Positions 38,782 through 49,117 are shown, numbered from the stretch's first letter. The stretch is 64,000 nucleotides of DNA from Streptomyces sp. HSG2 (GCF_016598575.1 NZ_CP066801.1:1360501-1424500), one strand, 5' to 3'. Numbers and translations: made by a program. The notes: generated by a model from the sequence alone, not told the origin.

Positions 38782-40113
38782 TCAGCGGCGGAGCCGGGAG
38801 CGAGGGCCCACAGCCGTCGCCCCGTTGAGACTCCCCGCTCCGGAGGCCCCCGCGCGTACCGGGACGCGTTCCCGGACGTCGTCCGCCGTGGCCGCGTCCG
38901 CCGCCGGGTCCTCGCCCGGAGGGGAAACGGGCTCGACCGCGACCCGGCGGCGCCGCCGGTAGCGCGGCGGCACCACGCTCTCCGCCCAACGCGGCGCCCG
39001 CGGCTCGAAGCGGGGCATCAGGAGCAGCGCGAGACCCACCGCGCTGAGGACGACGACCCCCAACACGATCCACATCGACGCGGAGTTCACCGAGTACGCC
39101 AGCGCGCCGAAGGCGATCAACGCCGACCAGAAGTACATGATCAGCACGGCACGACTGTGCGAGTGCCCGACCTCCAACAGCCGATGGTGCAGGTGCCCTC
39201 GGTCGGCCGCGAAGGGGGACTGGCCGCGCCAGGTCCGTCGGACGATGGCCAGGACCAGGTCGGCGGCCGGGATCGCGATCACGTTCAGCGGCATCAACAG
39301 CGGGATGTACACGGGCACCATCTGGTGCACGGTGTTGCGTTCGGACCCGGAGAACAGACCGATCGCGTCCGGGTCCAGTTGTCCGGTGATCGAGATCGCG
39401 CCCGCCGCCAGGACCAGACCGATCAACATCGATCCGGAGTCGCCCATGAAGATCCGGGCCGGGTGGATGTTGTGGGGCAGGAAGCCCAGGCACATGCCCA
39501 CCAGGATCGCCGCGAACAACGTGGCCGGGGCGGCGGCCTCGATGCCATAGGAGTACCAGATCCGGTAGGCGTACATGAAGAACGCCGCGGCGGCGATGCA
39601 GACCATGCCGGCCGCCAGCCCGTCCAGCCCGTCCACGAAGTTGACCGCGTTGATGGTGATCACCACCAGCGCGACCGTCAGCAGCGTCCCCTGACCCTGG
39701 GTGAGCGCCACGTTGCCGACCCCGGGGATCGGCAGCCACAGGATGGTCAGACCCTGCACCACCATCACGCCGGCGGCGATCATCTGACCACCCAGCTTGA
39801 TCAGGGCGTCGAGCTCGAACTTGTCGTCCAGGACGCCGATCAGCCAGATCAGGGCGGCCCCGGACAGCAGGGCCCGAGGCTCGTTGGAACGCTCGAAGAG
39901 CCCGCTGAGGTTGGTGAGGTGGTCCGCCACCAACATGCCCGCGCACAGGCCGGCGAACATGGCGATGCCGCCCAGCCTCGGCGTCGGCTCCCGATGGACG
40001 TCCCGCGCTCGGATCTGCGGCATGGCCCCCGCGACGATCGCGAACTTGCGCACCGGCCCGGTCAGCAGATACGTCACAGCGGCCGTGACGCAGAGCGTCA
40101 GCAGGTATTCACG
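38782..40113 (-). CDS. MraY/WecA-family GlcNAc-1-phosphate transferase (undecaprenyl-P acceptor)
   Basis: A 443-residue polytopic membrane enzyme (about ten to eleven helices). Motifs of the polyprenyl-phosphate N-acetylhexosamine-1-P transferases are present: GVLDDKFEL (the DD), NAVNFVDGLDGLAAG, MGDSGSMLIG and ADRGHLHHRL. It starts a lipid-linked glycan, in Gram-positives usually teichoic acid or other wall polymers. The GTG at 40113 (VREYLLTL) follows GGGGAAG; longer forms from 40125 or 40155 are possible. A Pro/Arg-rich tail of about 70 residues follows the last helix. The LCP ligase gene at 45.6 kb fits the same pathway. Confidence 0.85.
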   Translation of the reverse strand, partial: REYLLTLCVTAAVTYLLTGPVRKFAIVAGAMPQIRARDVHREPTPRLGGIAMFAGLCAGMLVADHLTNLSGLFERSNEPRALLSGAALIWLIGVLDDKFELDALIKLGGQMIAAGVMVVQGLTILWLPIPGVGNVALTQGQGTLLTVALVVITINAVNFVDGLDGLAAGMVCIAAAAFFMYAYRIWYSYGIEAAAPATLFAAILVGMCLGFLPHNIHPARIFMGDSGSMLIGLVLAAGAISITGQLDPDAIGLFSGSERNTVHQMVPVYIPLLMPLNVIAIPAADLVLAIVRRTWRGQSPFAADRGHLHHRLLEVGHSHSRAVLIMYFWSALIAFGALAYSVNSASMWIVLGVVVLSAVGLALLLMPRFEPRAPRWAESVVPPRYRRRRRVAVEPVSPPGEDPAADAATADDVRERVPVRAGASGAGSLNGATAVGPRSRLRR

Positions 40114-40242
40114 CACGGGCTTCCCCACAGGTCTCGCTGGCCGTCTCAGCCCCACACCCTAGCGAGGCGCGCTCACCCGTGAGGACTTCCGGGGGGCCAC
40201 CGCGGTTCCGGAGCGGGTCCTCACCGGGCCCGAGAGCCCCGT

Positions 40243-41487
40243 TCAGGCCCGGCGGACCGGGAAGGCCAAGGCCAGGTCACGCACCCTCTCCCGGGCGACT
40301 GCGAGGGACACGTCGCCGCGGAGCACCCCCGCCAGCAGACCGGCGACGGCGCGCATCTCCGCCTCCCCCATGCCCTGCGTGGTGAGCGCGGCGCTCCCCA
40401 GGCGCAGCCCACGTGACCGGCCGTGCGGCAGGGGGCAGCAGTCCAGGACCATGCCGACGGCGCCCAGCCTGTCGCGCGCCGCCCGCCCCTCGGTGCCCGT
40501 CGGGGCCGGGTCGACGGCGACCAGGTGGGTGTCGGTCCCGCCGGTGGTGACGGGCAGCCCCTCGTCGGCCAAGGCGACGGCCAGCGCGCGGGCGTTGGCC
40601 ACCACCCGGCGGGTGTAGTCGGCGAACTCCGCCGTCGCCGCCTCGCCGAAGGCGACGGCCTTCGCCGCGACCACGTGCATCTGCGCGCCACCCTGGGTGA
40701 ACGGGAACACCGCCCGGTCGACCCGCTCGGCCAGTTCCCCGCCGCACAGCAGCATGCCGCCGTGAGGGCCGCGCAACACCTTGTGGGTGGTGGCGCAGAC
40801 GATGTCCGCGTATGGGACCGGACTGGGCGCCGCTCCCCCGGCGACCAGTCCGATCGGATGGGCGGCGTCCGCGATCAGGTAGGCGCCGACCTCGTCGGCG
40901 ACCTCCCGGAAGAAGGCGTGGTCGATGTGGCGGGGATAGGCGGTCGACCCGCACACGATCGCCTTGGGGCGGTGGAGCCGGGCCAGGGTCCGCACCTGCC
41001 GATGGTCCACGAGCCCGGTCTCGGCGTCCACGCCATAGGAGTGGAACGAGAACCATCGCCCGGAGAAGTTCGCCGCCGACCCGTGGGTGAGGTGGCCCCC
41101 GTGGGACAGGCCGAGCGCCAGCACGGTGTCCCCGGGTCGCAGCAGCGCGGCGTAGGCCGCCAGCACCGCGGAGGAACCCGAGTGCGGCTGCGCGTTGACG
41201 TGCTCGGCGCCGAAGAGCGCGCGGGCCCGCTCCGCGGCGAGCCGCTCGACGGCGTCGGCGATCTCGCACCCGCCGTGGTGCCGCGCACCGGGGTAGCCCT
41301 CCGCGTACTTGTCGGCCAGGGGCGAGGCGAGCGCCGCCAGCACGGCGGGCGAGGCGAAGTTCTCCGCGGCGGTCAGCTGGAGCGTGGTCGACCTCCGTCG
41401 TTCCTCGGCGAACAGCAGGTCGGCCAACTCGGGGTCGCGGCGCGCCAGGACACCCGCGTCGGCCGCTGTGGCGTGGATGACCGACAT
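40243..41487 (-). CDS. Serine hydroxymethyltransferase-like PLP enzyme
   Basis: A 414-residue fold-type I PLP enzyme related to GlyA. The PLP lysine is K236 in TTHKVLRGPHGG; LADKYAEGYPG and DAAHPIGLVAGGAAPSPVPY are SHMT-like. Two features differ from classical SHMT: the pair of tyrosines in KRYYGGCE is replaced by H70-H71 (GARHHGGCE), and the usual LIASENF is LTAAENF. It may therefore not be a standard SHMT; related fold members use other aldehydes or methyl amino acids. Start ATG 41487 follows CGGGAG. Position between WecA-type and Sua5-phosphatase genes does not reveal the substrate. Confidence 0.8.
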   Translation of the reverse strand: MSVIHATAADAGVLARRDPELADLLFAEERRRSTTLQLTAAENFASPAVLAALASPLADKYAEGYPGARHHGGCEIADAVERLAAERARALFGAEHVNAQPHSGSSAVLAAYAALLRPGDTVLALGLSHGGHLTHGSAANFSGRWFSFHSYGVDAETGLVDHRQVRTLARLHRPKAIVCGSTAYPRHIDHAFFREVADEVGAYLIADAAHPIGLVAGGAAPSPVPYADIVCATTHKVLRGPHGGMLLCGGELAERVDRAVFPFTQGGAQMHVVAAKAVAFGEAATAEFADYTRRVVANARALAVALADEGLPVTTGGTDTHLVAVDPAPTGTEGRAARDRLGAVGMVLDCCPLPHGRSRGLRLGSAALTTQGMGEAEMRAVAGLLAGVLRGDVSLAVARERVRDLALAFPVRRA

Positions 41488-41732
41488 GATGCGCTCCCGG
41501 CTGTCGCGAGGTGGCGTACGTCCAATGTAGGCCGCTCGTGCCTCTCCCGCGCCGTGAGGCGGATCCGGCCCGCCTCGGGCGTGGCCGGGAGAGCCCGCCG
41601 AGGACGGACGGCGAGCCGGCCTCGCTCTCGGCGGGGAACGGTCCCAGGGGCCGTGACGGCGCCTCGGGACCCGCGTCCGGAGAGGCGGGCGCCCCCCGGA
41701 CGCGGGTCCCGGCGGCTGCCGGACGCCGGGGC

Positions 41733-42410
41733 CTACGGGCGCGGGCCCACCCCGGTCAGCGCCGTCACCACGGGATCGAGCGCCCGGTGTATCTCGTCCC
41801 CGATCGATCGGAAGAAGGGCAGTGGCGCGCCGTAGGGGTCGTGGACCTCGTCCGCCTCCGCCGTGGGCGCCAGCAGCCAGCCGCGCAACGCCGCCGCGGC
41901 CCTCACCAGGGCACGGGAGCGGGCCACCAGGCCCTCCTCCAGCGCGGGCAGGGTCGCCGGGTCGATGGCGTCCACGAGCCGTGTGAACTCCTTCAGCGTG
42001 AAGGTGCGCAGGCCGGCCGAGTGCCCCATGGAGACGACCTGGGCGCGGTGGTCCCGGGTCGCCGTCAGGACCAGGTCCGCGCGGATGACGTGCTCGTCGT
42101 GCAGTTCCCGGCCGAGGAACCCGGAGGCGTCGGCGCCGAACTCGGCCAGGACCGTCTCCGCGTTGCTCTCCATGGGCGCGCCCTCGTGCCCCCAGGTCCC
42201 GGCGCTCTCCACGATCAGTCCACCGCCGAGCAGGCCCAGTCGTTCCTGGACGAAGTGCCGGGTGAGCCGCTCGGTGATCGGGGAACGGCAGACGTTGCCG
42301 GTGCTGACATGGAGGATGCGGAAGCTGTCCCGGGGGAGGCCGAAGGTGCTCGTGCGCTCCGCCGGTCGTTCCTCGTCGGCTGTGCCGCGCCCCGTCTCAG
42401 GGGCCGTCAA
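41733..42410 (-). CDS. Low-molecular-weight phosphatase-fold protein lacking the nucleophilic cysteine
   Basis: A 225-residue protein with an N-terminal variable part and a low-molecular-weight tyrosine phosphatase/arsenate reductase domain: RILHVSTGNVCRSPITERL and, near the C-terminus, the general-acid region VHDPYGAPLPF. In the family the nucleophile is the Cys in VCxGNxCRSP; here it is S36 (VSTGNVCRS), while C41 and R42 are kept, so classical catalysis is doubtful. It begins with TTG inside the stop of the Sua5 gene (TTGA), which implies coupled translation. No better start is in frame before the domain. Confidence 0.8.
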   Translation of the reverse strand: MTAPETGRGTADEERPAERTSTFGLPRDSFRILHVSTGNVCRSPITERLTRHFVQERLGLLGGGLIVESAGTWGHEGAPMESNAETVLAEFGADASGFLGRELHDEHVIRADLVLTATRDHRAQVVSMGHSAGLRTFTLKEFTRLVDAIDPATLPALEEGLVARSRALVRAAAALRGWLLAPTAEADEVHDPYGAPLPFFRSIGDEIHRALDPVVTALTGVGPRP

Positions 42411-43054
42411 TTCGCCACCTCGAGGTCGGGTACGACCTCCCTGAGCTCGCTCGCCGACAGGGCGCCCGCACGCAGCAGGACCGGCGTGGCGCGAGTGACG
42501 TCCACGATCGAGGACGGTTCGATGCCGGGGGTGGGTCCGCCGTCGAGGTACACCGAGACGGAGTCGCCGAGCATCCCCTGGGCGGCGTCGCAGTCCTCGG
42601 GTGCCGGGTGGCCGGTGAGGTTGGCGGAGGAGACGGCCATCGGTCCGACCTCGGTGAGCAGCTCGATGGCGACGGGGTGCAGCGGCATGCGCACGGCGAC
42701 GGTGCCCCGGGTCTCCCCGAGGTCCCATTGCAGCGACGGCTGGTGCCGGGCGACGAGGGTGAGCGCCCCCGGCCAGAAGGCGTCGACCAGCTCCCACGCT
42801 CGCTCGGAGAAGTCGGTGACCAGGCCGTGCAGGGTGTTCGGGGACCCGATCAGGACCGGCGAGGGCATGGCGCGACCGCGTCCCTTGGCCGACAGCAGGT
42901 CGCCGACGGCCTCGGCGGAGAAGGCGTCGGCTCCGACGCCGTAGACGGTGTCCGTGGGCAGCACCACCAGTTCGCCACGGCGCACCGCCGACGCGGCCTC
43001 GCGCAGACCGGTCGCTCGGTCGGTCGCGTCGTTGGTGTCGTATCGCCGTGCCAT
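42407..43054 (-). CDS. L-threonylcarbamoyladenylate synthase (Sua5/YrdC type)
   Basis: A 215-residue enzyme of the TsaC/Sua5 family making threonylcarbamoyl-AMP for the t6A37 modification of ANN-decoding tRNAs. Motifs: LVVLPTDTVYGVGADAF, SAKGRGRAMPSPVL (the KxRxxxxP pattern) and GPMAVSSANLTGHPAP. The ATG follows GAGGAGG. It lies in the prfA-prmC cluster of translation genes and overlaps the phosphatase-fold gene by four bases. Confidence 0.92.
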   Translation of the reverse strand: MARRYDTNDATDRATGLREAASAVRRGELVVLPTDTVYGVGADAFSAEAVGDLLSAKGRGRAMPSPVLIGSPNTLHGLVTDFSERAWELVDAFWPGALTLVARHQPSLQWDLGETRGTVAVRMPLHPVAIELLTEVGPMAVSSANLTGHPAPEDCDAAQGMLGDSVSVYLDGGPTPGIEPSSIVDVTRATPVLLRAGALSASELREVVPDLEVAN

Positions 43055-43106
43055 AGCTAGCGGGCCTCCTCGTGCACGTGCTGCGCAATCGTAGTGCGGC
43101 GCTGGT

Positions 43107-43952
43107 TCACGGCAGCGCCTTCCGGGCGGTGGCGAACCGCGGGCGGTTGTTGAGGTCGGGGTGGTCGGCCGCGTCGGCCCAGCCCCGTTCCTCGGCGAAG
43201 ATCCACGGAACCAGCCCGCCCTGGGTGTCGGCGTGCTCGACGACGACCACGCCGCCGGGTCGCAGCAGTCGGTGGGCGGTGCGCTCCAGGCCGCGGATCA
43301 GGTCGAGTCCGTCCTCCCCGGAGAAGAGCGCCAACTGAGGGTCGTGGTCACGGGCCTCGGGGGCGACGTACTCCCATTCGGTGAGCGGGATGTACGGCGG
43401 GTTGGAGACGACGAGGTCGACCTGTCCGTCGAGGTCGGGGAAGGCCGTACGGGCGTCGCCCTGCCGCAGGTCGACCCGCGATCCCGCCATGTTGCGGCGG
43501 GTCCACCTGAGCGCGTCCTCGGACAGCTCCACCGCGTGGACCCGCGAGCGCGGGACCTCCTGGGCGAGGGCCAGTGCGATGGCTCCCGAGCCGGTGCACA
43601 GGTCGACCACGCACGGCTCGACCACGTCCATGGCGCGGACCGCGTCTATGGCCCATCCGACGACCGACTCCGTCTCCGGTCGGGGCACGAAGACCCCCGG
43701 GCCGACCTGGAGCTCCAGGTAGCGGAAGTAGGCGCGTCCGGTGATGTGCTGGAGGGGTTCGCGGGCCTCGCGCCGGGCGACGACCTCCCAGTAGCGGGCG
43801 TCGAAGTCGGAGTCGGTGACGGAGTGCAGCTCGCCGCGTTTGACGCCGTGCACGAACGCGGCGAGTTCCTCCGCGTCGGTGCGCGGCGAGGGCACGCCGG
43901 CGTCGGCCAGCCGCTGGGCGGCCTGGGCCACCTCCGCGAGCAGCAGGTTCAC
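43107..43952 (-). CDS. prmC: Peptide chain release factor N5-glutamine methyltransferase PrmC
   Basis: A 281-residue AdoMet methyltransferase. The SAM-binding motif is VVDLCTGSGAIALALA and the catalytic NPPY motif is VVSNPPYIPL. It methylates the GGQ glutamine of release factors. The GTG follows CGGAGGA. It lies 47 bases after its likely substrate gene prfA. Confidence 0.94.
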   Translation of the reverse strand: MNLLLAEVAQAAQRLADAGVPSPRTDAEELAAFVHGVKRGELHSVTDSDFDARYWEVVARREAREPLQHITGRAYFRYLELQVGPGVFVPRPETESVVGWAIDAVRAMDVVEPCVVDLCTGSGAIALALAQEVPRSRVHAVELSEDALRWTRRNMAGSRVDLRQGDARTAFPDLDGQVDLVVSNPPYIPLTEWEYVAPEARDHDPQLALFSGEDGLDLIRGLERTAHRLLRPGGVVVVEHADTQGGLVPWIFAEERGWADAADHPDLNNRPRFATARKALP

Positions 43953-43999
43953 GCTGGTCCTCCGGGGTCTTCGTGCGGCGTCGGGTCGCGGTGCGTCGG

Positions 44000-45073
44000 T
44001 TACGCCGCGGCGAGCTTGGCGGCCGAGTCCGCGTCGACACAGGCCTGGATCACCGCGCCCAGGTCGCCGTCGAGCACCTGGTCGAGGTTGTAGGCCTTGA
44101 AGCCGACGCGATGGTCGGAGATGCGGTTCTCCGGGAAGTTGTAGGTGCGGATCTTCTCGGACCGGTCGACGGTGCGGACCTGGCTGCGGCGGGCGTCCGC
44201 GGCCTCCCTCTCCGCCTCCTCCTGCGCCATGGCGAGGAGCCTGGAGCGCAGGATACGCAGCGCCTGCTCCTTGTTCTGCAGCTGGCTCTTCTCGTTCTGG
44301 CAGGAGGCGACGACGCCGGTGGGGACGTGCGTGATCCGCACGGCGGAGTCGGTGGTGTTGACGGACTGGCCGCCCGGCCCGGAGGACCGGTAGACGTCGA
44401 CGCGCAGGTCGTTGGGGTTGATCTCGACGTCGATCTCCTCGGCCTCCGGTGTGACCAGAACACCGGCGGCGGAGGTGTGGATCCGTCCCTGGGACTCGGT
44501 CGCCGGGACCCGCTGGACGCGGTGGACGCCGCCCTCGTACTTGAGCCGCGCCCAGACGCCCTGTCCGGGCTCGGGGCTCTGGCCGCCCTTGGTCTTGACG
44601 GCGACCTGGACGTCCTTGTACCCGCCCAGCTCGGACTCGGTGGCGTCGATGATCTCGGTCTTCCAGCCGACGCGCTCGGCGTACCGCAGGTACATGCGCA
44701 GCAGGTCCCCGGCGAACAAGGCGGACTCGTCGCCGCCCGCCCCGGCCTTGATCTCCAGGATGACGTCCTTGTCGTCGCTGGGGTCGCGCGGAACCAGCAG
44801 CAGCCGGAGCCGGTCGGTCAGCTCCTCGCGGAGGTGTTCCAGCTCCTTGACCTCGGCGGCGAAGTCGGGGTCGTCGGCGGCCAGCTCACGGGCGGTGGCG
44901 ATGTCGTCGCCGGTCCGCTTCCAGGAACGGTAGGCGGTGATGATCGGGGTGAGTTCGGCGTAGCGCTTGTTCAACCGGCGCGCGTTGGCCTGGTCGGCGT
45001 GGACCGAGGGGTCGGCGAGCCGGGTCTCCAGGTCGGCGTGCTCGGCGGCGAGATCCTCGACGGCCTCGAACAT
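44000..45073 (-). CDS. prfA: Peptide chain release factor 1
   Basis: A 357-residue class I release factor. It contains [10 protein letters not shown] (GGQ), [13 protein letters not shown], and a C-terminal DHRVGF-type end. RF1 terminates translation at UAA and UAG. ATG 45073 precedes [14 protein letters not shown]. The prmC gene lies immediately downstream and rpmE 100 bases upstream. Confidence 0.95.
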   Translation of the reverse strand: MFEAVEDLAAEHADLETRLADPSVHADQANARRLNKRYAELTPIITAYRSWKRTGDDIATARELAADDPDFAAEVKELEHLREELTDRLRLLLVPRDPSDDKDVILEIKAGAGGDESALFAGDLLRMYLRYAERVGWKTEIIDATESELGGYKDVQVAVKTKGGQSPEPGQGVWARLKYEGGVHRVQRVPATESQGRIHTSAAGVLVTPEAEEIDVEINPNDLRVDVYRSSGPGGQSVNTTDSAVRITHVPTGVVASCQNEKSQLQNKEQALRILRSRLLAMAQEEAEREAADARRSQVRTVDRSEKIRTYNFPENRISDHRVGFKAYNLDQVLDGDLGAVIQACVDADSAAKLAAA

Positions 45074-45176
45074 CTTGGGGCTCCTGTGCTGCGGTGAAGG
45101 GGAGGGCGAGCGACCAAAAACGCCGGTCCCGGCGCGCCCTGCGGGACGCGGCCGTGGACCGGCGGTCGGTTGCTCG

Positions 45177-45398
45177 CTACTTCTTGGAGCCGGCGGCCTT
45201 GCCGAAGCGGGCCTCGAAACGGGCCACGCGGCCACCGGTGTCGAGGATCTTCTGCTTGCCCGTGTAGAACGGGTGGCACGCGGAGCAGACCTCGGCCCGG
45301 ATGGAGCCGGACTCGATGGTGCTTCGGGTGGTGAACGACGCGCCGCAGGTGCAGCTGACCTGCGTCTCGACGTACGCGGGGTGGATGTCGCGCTTCAC
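45177..45398 (-). CDS. rpmE: 50S ribosomal protein L31
   Basis: A 73-residue L31 of the zinc-containing (C+) type. The cysteines C16 and C18 (SCTCGASF) and C37 and C40 ([10 protein letters not shown]) form the zinc site. GTG 45398 follows AAGGAGACACC. Non-zinc paralogues of Streptomyces are usually elsewhere under Zur control; this is the housekeeping form. Confidence 0.96.
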   Translation of the reverse strand: MKRDIHPAYVETQVSCTCGASFTTRSTIESGSIRAEVCSACHPFYTGKQKILDTGGRVARFEARFGKAAGSKK

Positions 45399-45581
45399 GG
45401 TGTCTCCTTGGTTCAGGGAGGGCGCCGGGTCGCCGTCGCGGGGTGCGAGGGCGTGAACCGGAGCCGACGTACCAGTCTGCCGGCACTGGTGCCGTCTCCC
45501 AAAACCGGGGGACGGGCTCGGGTATTCCGCCGGCACCGGCGGGGCCTTCGGCGGCCCCGCTCCCGCCGAACGGGTCACGTC

Positions 45582-46721
45582 TCAGGGGACGGTGATCACG
45601 TCGCCGGCCTCACCGGTGGCGGACCCCTCACGCAGAGTGGTCGGTATCGGCTCGTCCGCCTTGAGCGCGGTCCACAGGCGCTGGGCCTCGTCCTCCTCGG
45701 GGGCGACGCGGTTGGGGTCGTCGGGGGCGTAGTGCACCGGCAGCGTGATCATGGTCAGGTCCGAGGCCCCGATCCCGCCGAGATCGGCCGCGAACGACAT
45801 CAGGGCGTTCACCGAGCCGAGGTCCGAGTCCGTGGTCAGACTCTTCGTGGCGGTGTCGGCGAGGTTGTAGAGGCGGGTGGGGTCGCCGAGCAGCCCGAGG
45901 CTGCCGACCTGCTCCGTGAGGGCCTTGACGAAGGCCTGCTGGAGCTGGATGCGACCGAGGTCCGAGCCGTCGCCGACGCCGTGTCGGGTGCGGACCAGGG
46001 CGAGCGCCTCCTCGCCGTCCAGTCGGTGGGTGCCGGCTTCGAGGTCGAGGTGGCTGTCCGGGTCGTGGATGTCCTGGGTGGTGGTGATCTCGACTCCGCC
46101 GAGGTCGTCGATCAGCCGTTGGAAACCACTGAAGTCGACCTCCAGGTAGTGGTCCATGCGCAGTCCGCTGAGGGTCTCGACGGTCTTCACGGCGCAGGCC
46201 GCGCCGCCGACGGAGTACGCGGAGTTGAACATGGAGCCGTCCTCTGCGGGGTGGTCGACGCCTTGGGAGTCGACGCAGTCCGGCCGGTGGACGAGGGTGT
46301 CGCGGGGTATGGAGACCACGCTGGCCTCCCGGTGGCCCTCGTGCACGTGGACGATCATGGCGGTGTCGGAGCGCGCGGTGCCGTCGTCGGTGCCGCCACC
46401 GACCGACCGGTTGTCCCCCGACCGCGAGTCCGAGCCGATGACCAGGATGTTCTCGGATCCGTCGTCGGCACCCGCGGGCCGGTCGCCGCCCAGCATCCGG
46501 TCGATGTCGACGCTGGTGAGGTTGCCGTTGAACTTGACGTACAGGTACCCGGCGCCCGCCCCTCCGAGAAGGACGACCCCCGCGGCGGTCCAGGCGACCA
46601 GGCGTATGCCGCGACGGCGCCCGGCGCGCGGTTTGCGGCGGCGCCCCTTGCCTCGACGACGCGGGCCGCGGGGCACGGCCGCCCCGGGTATGTCGGGGCC
46701 CGGCGTGCTCTGGGCGGACAT
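45582..46721 (-). CDS. LytR-CpsA-Psr (LCP) family cell-wall glycopolymer ligase
   Basis: A 379-residue protein: basic cytoplasmic N-terminus (RRGKGRRRKPRAGRRRG), one membrane helix (LVAWTAAGVVLLGGAGAGYL) and an extracellular LCP domain with ILVIGSDSRSGD, SVVSIPRDTLV, and the ALALVRTRHG motif. LCP enzymes attach wall teichoic acids or other glycopolymers to peptidoglycan. A WecA-type gene 6 kb away could feed the same pathway. Confidence 0.9.
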   Translation of the reverse strand: MSAQSTPGPDIPGAAVPRGPRRRGKGRRRKPRAGRRRGIRLVAWTAAGVVLLGGAGAGYLYVKFNGNLTSVDIDRMLGGDRPAGADDGSENILVIGSDSRSGDNRSVGGGTDDGTARSDTAMIVHVHEGHREASVVSIPRDTLVHRPDCVDSQGVDHPAEDGSMFNSAYSVGGAACAVKTVETLSGLRMDHYLEVDFSGFQRLIDDLGGVEITTTQDIHDPDSHLDLEAGTHRLDGEEALALVRTRHGVGDGSDLGRIQLQQAFVKALTEQVGSLGLLGDPTRLYNLADTATKSLTTDSDLGSVNALMSFAADLGGIGASDLTMITLPVHYAPDDPNRVAPEEDEAQRLWTALKADEPIPTTLREGSATGEAGDVITVP

Positions 46722-47095
46722 GTGATCCTCGGCTCTCGTCTCCGGTCGGGTTCCCCTGCGGACGGGGTCCGGCCATTGGCCGTTTTCTGCCGTTACCGCA
46801 CCATCGTCCCTCCATCACTCGAACGGCGGAACTCGGGGCAGGGTCGCACGCCCGGCTGTGACCGTGATGTGACCCGCCGGGCCCCGCGGGCGGCCGCGAG
46901 GGGACGGAGCACGCCCCAACGTCCGGCGCGAGCAAGGGATTTCGGCCCCAAAAGTGATCGTTGCCCGATCCGTCGGGAGCGAGTCGGATGTGGCGAAGAT
47001 CGCTCGAAACGGTCGATCGCGCACCGAAACAGGGCCACCCCGTCACCAGAGGTGACGGGGTGGCCCTGTGTGACGCCCGACGGCGCGCTGTGTGG
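46722..47095. other. Intergenic region between LCP gene and rho
   Basis: Both genes are on the minus strand. The region holds the LCP promoter, which I cannot place, and the rho terminator at 47031-47067. No gene is evident. Confidence 0.5.
47031..47067 (-). terminator. Strong terminator after rho
   Basis: A perfect 17-bp stem: AGGGCCACCCCGTCACC (47031-47047), loop AGA, and GGTGACGGGGTGGCCCT (47051-47067). It ends about 30 bases after the rho stop. Confidence 0.85.
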
Positions 47096-49117
47096 TCAGT
47101 CGCCGTTCCCGGGGGTCGGCGTCGTCTTCTGGATCTGCATGAGGAACTCGACGTTGGACTTGGTCTGCTTCATCTTGTCCAAGAGCAGCTCGATCGCCTG
47201 CTGCTGGTCGAGTGCGTGCAGCACCCTGCGCAGCTTCCACACGACCCCGAGCTCCTCGGCACCCAGCAGGATCTCCTCCTTGCGGGTGCCCGAGGCGTCG
47301 ACGTCGACCGCCGGGAAGATGCGCTTGTCGGCGAGCCTCCGATCGAGCTTGAGCTCCATGTTGCCGGTGCCCTTGAACTCCTCGAAGATGACCTCGTCCA
47401 TGCGGGACCCGGTGTCCACCAGGGCGGTGGCGAGGATGGTCAGCGAGCCGCCGTCCTCGATGTTGCGGGCCGCGCCGAAGAAGCGCTTCGGCGGGTAGAG
47501 GGCCGTGGAGTCGACACCACCGGACAGGATGCGCCCGGAGGCCGGGGCGGCCAGGTTGTAGGCGCGGCCCAGGCGGGTGATCGAGTCGAGCAGGACGACG
47601 ACGTCGTGGCCCAGCTCCACCAGGCGCTTGGCCCGCTCGACGGCCAACTCCGCGACGGTGGTGTGGTCCTCGGCGGGGCGGTCGAAGGTCGAGGAGATGA
47701 CCTCGCCCTTGACCGACCGCTGCATGTCCGTGACCTCTTCCGGACGCTCGTCGACGAGGACGACCATCAGGTGGCACTCGGGGTTGTTGTGCGTGATGGC
47801 GTTGGCGATCGCCTGCATGATCATGGTCTTGCCGGTCTTCGGCGGTGCCACGATGAGCCCGCGCTGACCCTTGCCGATCGGCGAGACGAGGTCGATGATC
47901 CGCGTCGTCAGCACACCCGGATCGGTCTCCAGACGGAGGCGGTCCTGCGGGTAGAGCGGAGTCAGCTTGTTGAACTCCGGGCGACCGCGGCCGTGTTCGG
48001 GTGCCATCCCGTTGACCGAGTCCAGTCGCACCAGCGCGTTGAACTTCTCGCGACGCTCGCCGTCCTTCGGCTGGCGGACGGCACCGGTGAGGTGGTCGCC
48101 CTTGCGCAGACCGTTCTTGCGCACCTGAGCCAGGGAGACGTACACGTCGTTCGGGCCGGGCAGGTAGCCGGAGGTCCGGATGAAGGCGTAGTTGTCGAGG
48201 ATGTCCAGGATGCCCGCGACGGGGATCAGGACGTCGTCCTCGGCGATCTGCGGCTCGGACACGTCGTCGCGACCGCGCCGGCCCCGCCGGTCCCGGTAGC
48301 GACCCCGGCGACCCCGTCGGCCGCCGTCGAAGTCGTCGTCGCCCTGACCGCCGCCGCCCTGCTGGCGCTGCTGACCGCCGCCGCCCTGGGCCTGCTGGTC
48401 GTCGCCCTTGCCGCGACGGTCGCGACCGCGTTCGCGGCGGTCACGACGACGGCTCTCCCCGGGGCCCTCGCCGGCCTCGGAGCGGGCGTCCTGCTGCTGC
48501 CCCTGCCCCGCCTGCTGCGAGGTCGCGTCGACCCGGGTCTCGCCCTTGGTCTCGGCGACGACGGTGTCGGTGCCGCCCCCGGCCTCGGAGGTGGCGCGCC
48601 GGCGGCGACGCTCGACGGGGGCGTCCTCTCCCCCGCGCTCGGCGTCGCCCGCGCGGCCACCGGCGGGCTGGCCGGGGATCTCGATCTGCTGCCCGCCGGA
48701 CGCGCCCGCGGGAGCGCCGGCGGAGGTCTCCTCCGGCTTCGCGGCGGCCTTGCCGCCCTTGGCGGCCCGGGCGGCCCGGGGCGCCTCCTCCTCGGCCCCC
48801 TCCTCGCCCGTGCGGGTGCGGGAGGTGGCGCGACGCTTGGGCTTGGCCTCGGAGGCGCCGTCGGCCTTGGCGGGCGCTCCGCCCGCCGCCTGCGCCTCCT
48901 TGATGACCTCGATCAGTTGGCTCTTGCGCATCCGCGCGGTGCCCCTGATGCCCAGGCCGGAGGCGACCTGCTGCAACTCTGCCAGCACCATGCCCTCCAG
49001 GCCGGTGCCGCGGCGCCGCCGCGAGCCGGCACCAGTGGCAGGCGCGGAGGCGTCCGTGGAGGGCGCTGCAGCGGTCTCCTCGACACGTGCGCCCATCAGA
49101 TCGGTGGTGTCGCTCAC
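47096..49117 (-). CDS. rho: Transcription termination factor Rho
   Basis: A 673-residue Rho. The order is: N-terminal Rho_N helix ([20 protein letters not shown]), a long insertion of about 250 residues rich in Arg, Gly, Asp, Gln and Glu ([16 protein letters not shown]), an RNA-binding cold-shock-like domain ([20 protein letters not shown]), and the ATPase with [13 protein letters not shown]. The insertion is typical of high-GC actinobacteria and may bind RNA. GTG 49117 follows GGAAGGA. It hydrolyses ATP to release RNA at rho-dependent terminators. Confidence 0.96.
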   Translation of the reverse strand: MSDTTDLMGARVEETAAAPSTDASAPATGAGSRRRRGTGLEGMVLAELQQVASGLGIRGTARMRKSQLIEVIKEAQAAGGAPAKADGASEAKPKRRATSRTRTGEEGAEEEAPRAARAAKGGKAAAKPEETSAGAPAGASGGQQIEIPGQPAGGRAGDAERGGEDAPVERRRRRATSEAGGGTDTVVAETKGETRVDATSQQAGQGQQQDARSEAGEGPGESRRRDRRERGRDRRGKGDDQQAQGGGGQQRQQGGGGQGDDDFDGGRRGRRGRYRDRRGRRGRDDVSEPQIAEDDVLIPVAGILDILDNYAFIRTSGYLPGPNDVYVSLAQVRKNGLRKGDHLTGAVRQPKDGERREKFNALVRLDSVNGMAPEHGRGRPEFNKLTPLYPQDRLRLETDPGVLTTRIIDLVSPIGKGQRGLIVAPPKTGKTMIMQAIANAITHNNPECHLMVVLVDERPEEVTDMQRSVKGEVISSTFDRPAEDHTTVAELAVERAKRLVELGHDVVVLLDSITRLGRAYNLAAPASGRILSGGVDSTALYPPKRFFGAARNIEDGGSLTILATALVDTGSRMDEVIFEEFKGTGNMELKLDRRLADKRIFPAVDVDASGTRKEEILLGAEELGVVWKLRRVLHALDQQQAIELLLDKMKQTKSNVEFLMQIQKTTPTPGNGD

